This document shows positions 1-6,909 of a stretch of DNA of 64,000 nt, piece after piece. The DNA comes from VXOI01 sp965261945 (lineage in GTDB: Bacteria; Chloroflexota; Dehalococcoidia; Lucifugimonadales; UBA3495). Where the stretch lies: positions 62,001-126,000 of the forward strand of contig CBDHEF010000001.1 of NCBI GenBank assembly GCA_965261945.1, written 5' to 3'. The notes under the pieces were generated by a model, which searched no databases, was not told the DNA's origin, and was given only the letters and a program-made list of their open reading frames with translations. Numbering within the stretch: position 1 is the stretch's first letter; every line of letters starts with the position of its first letter. The translations under genes were made by a program, and so were the position numbers.

Positions 1-212
1 AAGGTGGGATAGTCCCACTGGAAAACGCTGTCCCAGCGGCGCGTCCACTCCAGCTCCGAGGCCACGCCCTCCCAGAATGCCTCGGGCGACTCCATGGAGT
101 CGCGGTAGGCCCCGTCGTAGTCCTGCAGGAACGCCTGCTGCACCAGGGACGCCGACGGCTCAATCTGCCCGGTCTCCTGAAGCAGGTGGTCAATCTGTCC
201 TTGCTGCACCAT
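1..212 (-). CDS. Acetyl-CoA synthetase-like protein, N-terminal fragment
   Basis: This is the first 70 codons of a minus-strand gene whose remainder lies beyond the left edge. The start ATG at 210-212 follows a GAGGAG Shine-Dalgarno site by about 8 bases. The translation contains DYDGAYRDSMESPEAFW, then LEWTRRWDSVFQWDYPTF, which matches the N-terminal cap domain of AMP-forming acetyl-CoA synthetases (pattern Y-x-S-x-P-E-x-FW followed by W-x(n)-W-D-x-V). The full enzyme would activate acetate or propionate with ATP and CoA. Substrate preference cannot be judged because the adenylation domain is not in the window. It could equally be a propionyl-CoA or acetoacetyl-CoA synthetase relative. Confidence 0.75.
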   Translation of the reverse strand, partial: MVQQGQIDHLLQETGQIEPSASLVQQAFLQDYDGAYRDSMESPEAFWEGVASELEWTRRWDSVFQWDYPT

Positions 213-437
213 GTTGCGGCTCCTCTATTACCTGTTTTCTCTGCCGATTATGGGGATTGACAATTTTCGGCAAATCTTATATGCGACGAAGTTATGCGAC
301 GAAGTTGCGAATTTCCGTATGTCTTGGTACTTCTTCAACTTCAAGCGTTTCCGGGTTGGTCCATATCGAATGTGAGCCGCCCTCGCGCAATAAATAACAG
401 CCATGCCGGCGAAGGTGGCGTATCAAATCTCCGCGCT
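213..437. other. Intergenic region with 13-bp tandem repeat
   Basis: Non-coding spacer upstream of the acetyl-CoA synthetase-like gene and downstream of the HicB-like pair. It holds two adjacent copies of atgcgacgaagtt at about 282-307, a small tandem duplication like others in this window. It is AT-richer than the flanking genes. No convincing gene is seen. Confidence 0.5.
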
Positions 438-728
438 TCATTGAACGACAATGACCTCGCGGATGGCTTCGGTCGGCACGCCGCGCAGTCCGTCCTCTCG
501 ACGCATTTCCATGTACAGCAGTATCGCTTCAGCCAAGTTCTCCAGCGCATCCTCTCTGGTCTTGCCTTGACCGTTGGCGGCGGAAATCTCCAGACAAAAA
601 GCAACGTACCAATCTTCGTCCCGTAGAAGGATCGCCGTGAATTCGTTTCGCACCACGGCTTCCGGTTTCTGGTAGATAAATGTAGCCTGGGTGTCATCCG
701 GCATCGGTTCTTTCGTGACCAGTGTCAT
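438..728 (-). CDS. HicB-like antitoxin family protein
   Basis: A 96-residue protein with the HicB-type fold signature: a strand-rich NEFTAILLRDEDWYVAFCLEI segment at about residues 28-50, then a G-x-T-x-E-x-A-L-x-N-L-x-E-A helix (GKTREDALENLAEAILLY). In classical HicAB modules HicB neutralises the HicA mRNA interferase and carries a C-terminal DNA-binding domain; this protein stops soon after the partial RNase H-like domain, so no DNA-binding domain is evident. The ATG at 726-728 follows AGGGGGTGG. It lies 34 bases after the related gene at 763-1044, and the two share the string VVRNEFTAI, so this is a tandem duplication. No HicA partner is visible on either side. These solitary HicB-like proteins are often annotated only as type II antitoxin family, so a toxin-neutralising role is inference. 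Confidence 0.7.
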   Translation of the reverse strand: MTLVTKEPMPDDTQATFIYQKPEAVVRNEFTAILLRDEDWYVAFCLEISAANGQGKTREDALENLAEAILLYMEMRREDGLRGVPTEAIREVIVVQ

Positions 729-762
729 TGACCACCCCCTAAAGGTGTTGTAGCCGGAACTA

Positions 763-1044
763 CTATGTGCCAGGGTATGGGACCCATTGCATGGCTATGG
801 TTTCCTGGACGGCGATAACTTCGCGGTTGGCGTCGGGCGGCAAATCGAACAGTATCTCACTCATAGTTTTTTCCCGGCGGGCTTTCAACTCGGACTTTAT
901 CGCCTCGGCCAACTTGTCCCGCGCCTCGTCTATTGTCTTTCCTTCGGCACGAGCGCCTATAATTTCAGGACAGTAGGCAAAGTAAAATGGCTCAGACCGA
1001 CTTTCATCGTCCAACTCGAAAATGGCGGTAAACTCGTTTCGCAC
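763..1044 (-). CDS. HicB-like antitoxin family protein, second copy
   Basis: A 93-residue paralogue of the neighbouring HicB-like protein. A longer open frame runs upstream to 1290, but I chose the GTG at 1042-1044 because GGAGGAGG sits five bases upstream and the conserved domain (VRNEFTAIFEL, FYFAYCPEIIGARAEGKT, EARDKLAEAI) begins right there; the upstream residues look non-coding. It keeps the G-x-T-x-x-E-A-x-x-x-L-x-E-A helix but not a recognisable ribbon-helix-helix. It probably forms a short operon with the downstream copy. No HicA-like gene accompanies it. Confidence 0.65.
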   Translation of the reverse strand: MRNEFTAIFELDDESRSEPFYFAYCPEIIGARAEGKTIDEARDKLAEAIKSELKARREKTMSEILFDLPPDANREVIAVQETIAMQWVPYPGT

Positions 1045-1300
1045 TACAACCTCCTCCGGCCCAGGCGCAATACTGACACGGCCCACCCCATCCCAAAGCC
1101 CGGGGGCGGGCCGACGATTTTTGCTACATTCTAGCTTTCGCTCTTGGGAGCGGCAAGGAAGCCGGGCTAGAAACCCGGACGGAAGCCCCTTGTCGGGAAG
1201 AAGGACTTGGACAGTGGGGCTGACGCGAGCGAAATGAGACCCCCAATTTGCCCGAGCCATGCGGGCGCGCATCACTGCCTGATAGTTCACAGTGCAAAGT

Positions 1301-1332
1301 AAAGAAGGGGCGGTTGGTTGGCCGCCCCCCTT
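1301..1332 (-). terminator. Intrinsic terminator after the cupin gene
   Basis: Read on the minus strand, a GC-rich stem (AAGGGG..CGG pairing with CCGCCCCTT, two-base bulge) is followed by CTTTACTTT. It lies about 50 bases downstream of the cupin stop. The stem and weak U tract are visible; termination is inferred. Confidence 0.5.
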
Positions 1333-1379
1333 GTGATTCTAACCATCTGCCGTAACTGCGTGAGCCGGGTTTTCGCCCC

Positions 1380-1736
1380 CTACACCGCCGTGATGGTGAT
1401 GTGGGACATATAGGACTCGGCCCTTGCGCCGTGCCAGTGGTTCTCGCCCTTGCGGATGTGCACCACATCGCCGACCGCGATTTCCTGCTCCTCGGTCTCG
1501 TTGGCTACGGTGCCCACGCCGGAGGTGACCACCAGGATCTGATCGCTCTGGTGGGTGTGCCATCCGGTGGTGGCGCCCCGCTCGAAGTTGACCACGCTGC
1601 TGTTGAAGTTCTCGCTGGCCCCCTCGGGAATCAGCGGCTGACGGGTGCGCCGCACCTCGCCGCCGGTCCATCCCGGCACCGGAGTTGCTGTGTCTATGGG
1701 CACCGTTTCCACCTCGGCAATTCTGATAACCCGCAT
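1380..1736 (-). CDS. Small cupin-domain protein
   Basis: A 118-residue single-domain cupin. Motif 1 is GWHTHQSDQILVVTSG near residues 58-73, with the HxH metal pair but Gln where the usual Glu sits. Motif 2 is GDVVHIRKGENHWHG near residues 91-105, with its histidines. The open frame extends upstream to 1850, but the ATG at 1734-1736 is preceded by GGGAGG and starts the conserved fold, so I used it. It likely binds a divalent metal and acts as a small dioxygenase, isomerase or quercetinase-like enzyme; the substrate is unknown. It is divergently transcribed from the nitroreductase gene. Confidence 0.8.
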   Translation of the reverse strand: MRVIRIAEVETVPIDTATPVPGWTGGEVRRTRQPLIPEGASENFNSSVVNFERGATTGWHTHQSDQILVVTSGVGTVANETEEQEIAVGDVVHIRKGENHWHGARAESYMSHITITAV

Positions 1737-1939
1737 TTCAATCCTCCCGATTTCCTCCCGAATTTTCCCGGATTGCCCCGATGATACACCCGTAACAGCC
1801 CCAAAGGTCAATTCTCCCCACGGGGCTTCTCTGTATAATGGGGCGCACATAATCTACTCTGCTTGTCAGCTCTTTGCCGATGGGCGGCGACGGCGGGTGG
1901 CGAATCCAAGGGCAGGCATTCGGGGGCAGGCATTTGGGA

Positions 1940-2365
1940 ATGAGTACATCCGGCGTCCCGCGCTCAGTATGGGTGCAGGACCACATAGATCGTTACCGCG
2001 CCTCCGACGGGGAGGACGGCCATATCTGGCGGGGCGTTCCCACGCTGCTGCTGACTACCACCGGGCGGCAATCCGGCGAGCAGGTAACCACTCCGCTCAT
2101 CTACGGGCGTAGCGGCGGCGGCTTCCTGGTCGTCGCCTCAAGGGGCGGGTCGGATGTCCATCCCCATTGGTATCTCAACCTGCGGGTCAACCCCGCCGTC
2201 GGGCTTCAGGTGGCCGCCGACAGGTTCACCGCCACCGCCCGAACCGCCACGCCGGAAGAAAAGGCGGGCCTCTGGTCCACAATGACCGCCATCTGGCCCC
2301 GGTACGAGGAGTATCAGCAGCGCACCGAGCGCGACATTCCCCTGGTGTTGCTGGAATGGAAGTAA
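1940..2365 (+). CDS. F420-dependent nitroreductase/quinone reductase family protein (DDN-like)
   Basis: About 141 residues from ATG 1940. The core pattern TTTGRQSGEQVTTPLIYGR, then VVASRGG..HPHWYLNL and VNPAVGLQV, is the signature of the mycobacterial Ddn/F420H2-dependent quinone reductase family, a split beta-barrel that binds deazaflavin F420. The C-terminal WPRYEEYQQRTERDIPLVLLE is also typical. Family members reduce quinones, nitroimidazoles or aflatoxins. The open frame continues upstream to a TTG at 1874, but the conserved domain starts near MSTSGVPRSVWV, so 1940 is preferred; its ribosome site is weak. Luciferase-like F420/flavin genes elsewhere in the window fit an F420-using organism, though no F420 biosynthesis gene is seen here. 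Confidence 0.8.
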   Translation: MSTSGVPRSVWVQDHIDRYRASDGEDGHIWRGVPTLLLTTTGRQSGEQVTTPLIYGRSGGGFLVVASRGGSDVHPHWYLNLRVNPAVGLQVAADRFTATARTATPEEKAGLWSTMTAIWPRYEEYQQRTERDIPLVLLEWK

Positions 2366-2413
2366 TCAACGGTAAGTCGCACGGACGACATCGAGAGGTC
2401 TGAGAGAAGAGCG

Positions 2414-3379
2414 ATGATTGGTAACCGTCTGGCATATCTGAGCGTTGTAGTGCGCGACGTTGCGGCGGTGGCGGAGATGCTACACCGGGACTTCAAGCTG
2501 GAGGCGTCCATGGCCACCGTCGGCTCCGGCGGGAACCGCGCGCCCGTCTTCCCGATGGGCGATACGGCCATCGCCCTGTTCGAGGTGGGCGACCCCTTCG
2601 TCGGCGGCGCGGAGCGCACCGGCGTTCATCATCTGGCGGTTGAGGTGGACTTCCCGGTGAGCGCGGCGCTGACCGCCGGGGAGGCCGGACTCCCCATGCT
2701 TTCCGACACCCTGGAGTGGGGGCTGGGCGGCACCCAGCGCATCCTGCTGGACCCCAAGGCCACCGGCGGCGTTGTAACCTACCTGTCGGAGCCGCTGAAC
2801 TTGGCCAGGCAGGACCCGGAGGTCGTCGAGCGTATTGACCACATCGGCGTCGCCAGCGACGACAACGACCAGGTCCGGGACGTATTCACCAACAAGCTGG
2901 GTTGGGAGTTGGAGAGCAGCCAGACCGACACGGAAGTCGCCCAGTCCCTCGAGACTTTCACCTCCGACAAATACGGTGTGACCTACCGCTCCAAGAGCGC
3001 CGAGCTGGTCGGCGGCGTCCGGGTTTCCTTCATCACCATCGGCGACTGCGAGCTGGAGCTCCTACAAAACCTGAACCCTCCCAACTCCAACCCGGTGTCC
3101 AACCCGGGAACGGGGCGGGCGGCCCCCGGCCCCGGCAGCACCCGGCAGGACCAGAACGTCATAGACCGCTTCATCCAGAGCCGTGGCCCCGGCCTGCACC
3201 ACCTTGCCCTGAAAGTGCGTGACATCAACAGCCAGTTGAGCCGCCTGGAGTCCGCGGGCTACACGCTCATTGATACCCGGGGACGCCCCGGCAGCCGGCT
3301 GGCGCAGATCGGCTTCATCCACCCCGCCAGCCTGGGCGGGCTGCTGATTCACTTGGTGGAGCGGGACGAGCTGCCGTAG
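2414..3379 (+). CDS. Two-domain VOC (glyoxalase/methylmalonyl-CoA epimerase-like) protein
   Basis: A 321-residue protein with two vicinal-oxygen-chelate halves. Half one (about 5-125) begins LAYLSVVVRDVAAVAEML and contains GVHHLAVEV. Half two (about 137-318) begins ERIDHIGVASDDNDQVRDVF and contains GPGLHHLALKVRD. The H/E metal ligands of the superfamily are present as IDHIG, CELELL and LHHLA. The second half resembles methylmalonyl-CoA epimerase, which would suit the mutase at 25.7 kb, but the length and duplication are closer to dioxygenase-like VOC proteins, so the reaction is not assigned. The start ATG has a purine-rich leader (GAGAGAAGAGCG). It lies 48 bases after the nitroreductase and may be co-transcribed with it. 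Confidence 0.75.
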   Translation: MIGNRLAYLSVVVRDVAAVAEMLHRDFKLEASMATVGSGGNRAPVFPMGDTAIALFEVGDPFVGGAERTGVHHLAVEVDFPVSAALTAGEAGLPMLSDTLEWGLGGTQRILLDPKATGGVVTYLSEPLNLARQDPEVVERIDHIGVASDDNDQVRDVFTNKLGWELESSQTDTEVAQSLETFTSDKYGVTYRSKSAELVGGVRVSFITIGDCELELLQNLNPPNSNPVSNPGTGRAAPGPGSTRQDQNVIDRFIQSRGPGLHHLALKVRDINSQLSRLESAGYTLIDTRGRPGSRLAQIGFIHPASLGGLLIHLVERDELP

Positions 3380-3438
3380 AGTTCCAGGGGGTGTTAACCG
3401 CAACGAGCTTGGCCAGCTTGCCGACGCTCTGGAGCACT

Positions 3439-3624
3439 TAAGGGAGTGTCGTCAATTAAAGAAAATCGGTCTCCAAGCGTCCGTTTCCGTCATAGCGCGT
3501 GTTTCCGTCATTCCCGCGAAAGCGGGAACCCAGAATCCGGTAGCCGGCAAATACGCATTTGCTGCCGATGGCCTTTGGATTCCCGATTTCGCGGGAATGA
3601 CGGTGAATATGACGACACTCCCTA
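3439..3624. mobile_element. MITE family A, copy 1
   Basis: A 186-bp non-coding element with terminal inverted repeats: agggagtgtcgtca at 3441-3454 and tgacgacactccct at 3610-3623, bounded by TA at both ends. Internally it carries cattcccgcgaaagcggga-type palindromes. A reverse-oriented copy lies at 14423-14589. TA boundaries suggest an IS630/Tc1-mariner-type transposase acting in trans; no such transposase is in the window, so that is inference. Confidence 0.75.
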
Positions 3625-3773
3625 GTATTACAACGACGGTTCGCAAGAAAGGGACCTTGATCACCTCTTCATGGCGACCTGCCCACGCGCTTGACAGCTT
3701 TGAGGCCTTGCCTTCAGCGAAGCGATTTCAGGCCAAAAACTGACTAAATTGAGGAAGCGTCGTTGTAATACTA
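3623..3773. mobile_element. MITE family B interrupting an LRR lipoprotein gene
   Basis: A 151-bp segment bounded by a perfect 16-bp inverted repeat: tagtattacaacgacg at 3623-3638 and its complement at 3758-3773. It abuts MITE A copy 1, sharing its terminal TA. The LRR homology of the minus-strand lipoprotein gene stops exactly at its inner end, so the element appears to have truncated that gene. No second complete copy is in the window, although caacgacggtt recurs near 6640. Confidence 0.65.
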
Positions 3774-4224
3774 GCAGGTTGGCGAGGCTGCCCAGCTCCG
3801 GCGGTATCTCCCCGCTCAAATCGTTGTGGTGGAGGTCTAGCAGAGTGACTCGGCCCTCGTCGTTGGTGATGACGCCGTACCATTCGCCCAGGGGCGCGTC
3901 ACTCAGCCAGTCTATATTGCGGTCCCAGTTCGGACCGTCGGTGGCGATGTAGAGGGCAACCAGCGCCTCCCGGTCCGTTGCCGCCGAGGTCCGCTCAATG
4001 GTGAGCAGCGGCGCAGCGGCAGCGGTGGGCGCGTCTACCGGCATGGGGGTGGAAGCCGCCGCCGTCGTCGCGGGCGTGGACGTGGCCTCCGTCCGGGGCG
4101 TCACGGTCCGCTCTCCGTCGGTGGCCGGCTCATCGCCGCCGCAGGCCATGAGGACTACCGACAGCGCCAGCGCAAGGACAATGCCCAGCAAAGTAAGCCG
4201 TCTCGTCGTTCCTGTACTCGCCAT
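3661..4224 (-). pseudogene. Truncated LRR lipoprotein, disrupted by a MITE
   Basis: The first 150 or so residues are nearly identical in layout to the intact lipoprotein at 4260-5885: signal peptide with lipobox LMAC (about residues 25-28), Thr/Ala-rich linker, the cap sequence DREALVALYIATDGPNW, then one LRR unit (LSGEIPPELGSLANL). Homology then ends and the last 36 codons run through the MITE at 3623-3773 before a chance stop. The intact neighbour has about 17 LRR units, so some 380 residues are missing. The leader and ribosome site (AGGAGGTCACGATT) match those of the neighbour, so it may still yield a small secreted lipoprotein. Confidence 0.75.
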
Positions 4225-4259
4225 AATCGTGACCTCCTATCTCTGTTTAGCCCCGGCCT

Positions 4260-5885
4260 CTACGGGCAATAGCCGTTCACGGTATCCGGCAGAGTCAGGG
4301 ATAACCTGTTGCGTTGTAAACTGGCTGGAGCGCACCCGCTCAAGTCGTTTTGGCTGAGGTCCAGTTTTCTCAGGTTGGCGAGGCTGCCCAGCTCCGGCGG
4401 TATCTCCCCGCTCAACTGGTTAGCCTCGAGGGTCAGCCATGCCAGGTTGGCGAGGCTGCCCAGCTCCGGCGGTATCTCCCCGCTCAACTGGTTCCCGCCG
4501 AGGTTCAGATGTATCAGGCCGGAGAGGCTGCCCAGCTCCGGCGGTATCTCCCCGCTCAAGTCGTTGGCGCTGAGGTCCAGCCATGCCGGGTTGGAGAGGC
4601 TGCCCAGCTCCGGCGGTATCTCCCCGCTCAACTGGTTGTCTTGGAGGTGCAGGATGGAGAAGTTGCCCAGCTCCGACGGTATCTCCCCGCTCAAGTCGTT
4701 GGCGCTGAGGATCAGCCGTGTCAGGTTGGAGAGGCTGCCCAGCTCCGGCGGTATCTCCCCGCTCAAGTCGTTGGCGCTGAGGCGCAGCCCTGTCAGGTTG
4801 GCGAGGCTGCCCAGCTCCGCCGGTATCTCCCCGCTCAAGTCGTTGGCGCTGAGGTTCAGCCATGTCAGGTTGGAGAGGCTGCCCAGCTCCGGCGGTATCT
4901 CCCCGCTCAACTGGTTAGCCTCGAGGGTCAGCCATGTCAGGTTGGCGAGGCTGCCCAGCTCCGCCGGTATCTCCCCGCTCAACTGGGTCCCGCCGAGGTA
5001 CAGCCCTTGCAGGTTGGCGAGGCTGCCCAGCTCCGGCGGTATCTCCCCGCTCAAGTCGTTGGCGCTGAGGCGCAGCCCTGTCAGGTTGGCGAGGCTGCCC
5101 AGCTCCGCCGGTATCTCCCCGCTCAAGTCGTTGGCGCTGAGGCGCAGCCCTGTCAGGTTGGCGAGGCTGCCCAGCTCCGGCGGTATCTCCCCGCTCAACT
5201 GGTTCTGGGAGAGGTATAGCGTGTGCAGGTTGGAGAGGCTGCCCAGCTCCGGCGGTATCTCCCCGCTCAAGGCGTTGGCGCTGAGTTCCAGCTCTTCCAG
5301 GTTGGAGAGGCTGCCCAGCTCCGGCGGTATCTCCCCGCTCAACTCGTTGCCGCGGAGGTCCAGCGTTTTCAGGTTGGAGAGGCTGCCCAGCTCCGGCGGT
5401 ATCTCCCCACTCAACTGGTTTCTGTTGAGGACCAGCCATTCCAGGTTGGAGAGGCTGCCAAGCTCCGGCGGTATCTCCCCGCTCAACCGGTTGTCGTCGA
5501 TGAACAGCTGAGTGACTCGGCCCTCGTCGTTGGTGTCGACGCCGTACCATTCGCCCAGGGGCGCGTCACTCAGCCAGTTTGTATTGTGTTTCCAGTTCGG
5601 GCCGTCGATGGCGATGTAGAGGGCAACCAGCGCCTCCCGGTCCGTTTTGGCGGAGCCGGAGGTCCGCCCAATGGTGCGCAGCGGCGCTGTCGTAGCCGTC
5701 GGTCGCGGCGCAACGGTGGCCGCGTCCCCGTCCCCGGTCTCCGTGGCCTCCGTCCGGGGCGTCGCGGTCCGCTCTCCGTCGGCGTCCGGCTCATCGCCGC
5801 CGCAGGCCGCGAGCGCTGCCGTAAGGGCCAGGGCAAGGAGAATGCCCAGCAAAGTAAGCCATCTCGTCGTTCCTGTACTCGCCAT
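4260..5885 (-). CDS. Plant-type leucine-rich-repeat lipoprotein
   Basis: A 541-residue predicted lipoprotein. Residues 1-28 form a signal peptide ending in lipobox LAAC; residues 29-75 are a low-complexity Thr/Pro/Asp linker; residues 80-125 form an N-cap (DREALVALYIAIDGPNW, then W-Y-G-V and GRVTQLFIDDN). About 17 tandem 24-residue repeats follow with consensus L-x-x-L-x-L-S-x-N-x-LSGEIPPELGSLSN, one of them shortened. The C-terminal cap holds two cysteines. This is the plant-specific LRR class, unusual in bacteria; the likely role is binding of a partner at the cell surface. A GGAGG site lies eight bases before the ATG. A MITE-truncated paralogue lies directly downstream. Confidence 0.85.
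   Translation of the reverse strand: MASTGTTRWLTLLGILLALALTAALAACGGDEPDADGERTATPRTEATETGDGDAATVAPRPTATTAPLRTIGRTSGSAKTDREALVALYIAIDGPNWKHNTNWLSDAPLGEWYGVDTNDEGRVTQLFIDDNRLSGEIPPELGSLSNLEWLVLNRNQLSGEIPPELGSLSNLKTLDLRGNELSGEIPPELGSLSNLEELELSANALSGEIPPELGSLSNLHTLYLSQNQLSGEIPPELGSLANLTGLRLSANDLSGEIPAELGSLANLTGLRLSANDLSGEIPPELGSLANLQGLYLGGTQLSGEIPAELGSLANLTWLTLEANQLSGEIPPELGSLSNLTWLNLSANDLSGEIPAELGSLANLTGLRLSANDLSGEIPPELGSLSNLTRLILSANDLSGEIPSELGNFSILHLQDNQLSGEIPPELGSLSNPAWLDLSANDLSGEIPPELGSLSGLIHLNLGGNQLSGEIPPELGSLANLAWLTLEANQLSGEIPPELGSLANLRKLDLSQNDLSGCAPASLQRNRLSLTLPDTVNGYCP
4330..5510. repeat. Tandem 72-bp repeats inside the LRR gene
   Basis: About 16-17 units of 72 bp, each containing the near-invariant string ctgcccagctccggcggta. 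The sequence identity between units is much higher than protein function requires, pointing to recent unequal crossing-over or gene conversion. Copy number is therefore likely to vary between strains. All frames across the array stay open, which creates large antisense open frames. Confidence 0.85.
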
Positions 5886-6021
5886 GACCGTGACCTCCTA
5901 TCTTTTCTTTGCTTCGCGCAGAGCGTCCGGGGGAGAAGGAGCGCCTTCTCCTGTAAGACGGGCTGGAGCCTGTGAGAGAACTCTAAGCTAAGAGTTGTAA
6001 CGGACAAGAGGCATAGTTGCC

Positions 6022-6471
6022 CTACCCGTTATCCTGCACACTGAAATCCCCTATCCAGCGCAGGTTTTCAACGCCTGGGCCTGCCGCTCGGTAAAACCTC
6101 TGGTCGGCGGTCCACAGCTCGCAATCGAGACTCTCAGCCAGCGCCAGGTAGTGGGCGTCGTAGACTGCGCCTTGCTTGAGCTGGCCGGCCAACTCGAGCG
6201 CCCTGCGATGAAGATTGGGCGGCTGATGCAGTTCGAGACGCGACGACAGCAGACTACCTATGAGATCGGCAGCCGCCTCGACACTTAGCTCGCCCTGAGT
6301 TATTCGCCTATGGAGAGCGTTAGCCACCTCAAAGGGCATCAGATAAGGAGCCGCTGGCCTGATGTCTTGACTATCCCAAACCCGAAGAATTGCCAGGGCC
6401 TTGTCGGTGTGCTCCTCCCTCACCAGCCACTTGAATGCCACGCTTGCATCAACGACGACGAACTCGCTCAT
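6022..6471 (-). CDS. vapC: VapC-type PIN-domain toxin
   Basis: A 149-residue PIN-domain ribonuclease. The acidic active-site set is visible: Asp8 (VVVDAS), Glu48 (PFEVANAL), Asp105 (AVYDAHYLALAE) and Asp123 (TADQRF). VapC toxins cut tRNA or rRNA and are neutralised by a small VapB antitoxin encoded just upstream, commonly overlapping by ATGA. Here an ATGA overlap does exist with the stop of a short upstream frame (6468-6560), but that frame lacks a VapB DNA-binding region, so the antitoxin seems broken. Confidence 0.85.
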   Translation of the reverse strand: MSEFVVVDASVAFKWLVREEHTDKALAILRVWDSQDIRPAAPYLMPFEVANALHRRITQGELSVEAAADLIGSLLSSRLELHQPPNLHRRALELAGQLKQGAVYDAHYLALAESLDCELWTADQRFYRAAGPGVENLRWIGDFSVQDNG

Positions 6472-6560
6472 GCCCAGTTCTCGATCTGGGCGTCCCTGAA
6501 AAGGGATGGCAGAAGCGAGGATACTGTACTACAAACCTCCAAGTGGGCGCCAATTTTGTT
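6468..6560 (-). pseudogene. Possible VapB antitoxin remnant
   Basis: The frame ends LFRDAQIENWA and its TGA overlaps the vapC ATG as ATGA, the usual vapBC coupling. Upstream, the reading frame has no ATG or GTG with a ribosome site, and after about 30 codons it runs into the dispersed repeat at 6563-6700. I infer that the N-terminal DNA-binding half has been lost. The match is by position and tail only. Confidence 0.35.
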
Positions 6561-6562
6561 AT

Positions 6563-6698
6563 AAAAAGCCAGGGCTTTTTCATACTTCTCCTCCCTTCCG
6601 AGAGAGGGCCGGGGTGAGGGTGGAATCCTGCGTATCAACGACGGTTTTCTGTAAGGATACGCCCTCACCTAACCCTCTCCCGGAAGGAGAGGGAACTT
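6563..6698. repeat. Dispersed inverted repeat with small hairpin
   Basis: A perfect 8-bp hairpin (aaaaagcc, ag, ggcttttt) at 6563-6580 is followed by an imperfect inverted repeat: ctcccttccgagagaggg at about 6591 pairs with ccctctcccggaaggag at about 6673. The ccctctccc/gagaggg motif recurs in many intergenic spaces of this window (for example 19.7, 27.4, 36.05, 40.2, 48.0 and 55.95 kb). The rest of 6700-6825 shows nothing recognisable. Confidence 0.6.
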
Positions 6699-6825
6699 TG
6701 CCTGAGAATGAAAGGGCCCTGATAACACCTGATACCAAAGGTGATTGCCGTCACCTGCTACTGCCGGCGCATTGCCCCATCCAAACAGGACCGGCAAGAC
6801 CTGTTGTTGTTGATAAAGAGGACAA

Positions 6826-6860
6826 ACAAAAGACCGCCGCAGGCGATAGCTGCGGCGGCC
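6826..6860 (-). terminator. Intrinsic terminator after the duplicated-domain gene
   Basis: On the minus strand a perfect 9-bp GC stem (CCGCCGCAG with CTGCGGCGG, 7-base loop) is followed by TCTTTTGTTTG. It lies about 50 bases after the stop of the 6910-7761 gene. It is one of the clearest terminators in the window. Confidence 0.75.
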
Positions 6861-6909
6861 TGAGAGTCTGTTCCGGAAGTCCGCGCCAGTTGGATTGCCG
6901 GGACGCTGC

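Noticed and set aside
4330..5510. Possible CRISPR-like array of regular repeats
   Set aside because: Unit length is 72 bp with no unique spacers, the repeats are in frame and encode LRR units, and no cas genes are present.
4309..5511. Large plus-strand frames (400 and 289 codons) opposite the LRR gene
   Set aside because: They are periodic antisense shadows of the 72-bp repeats, with no start signals.
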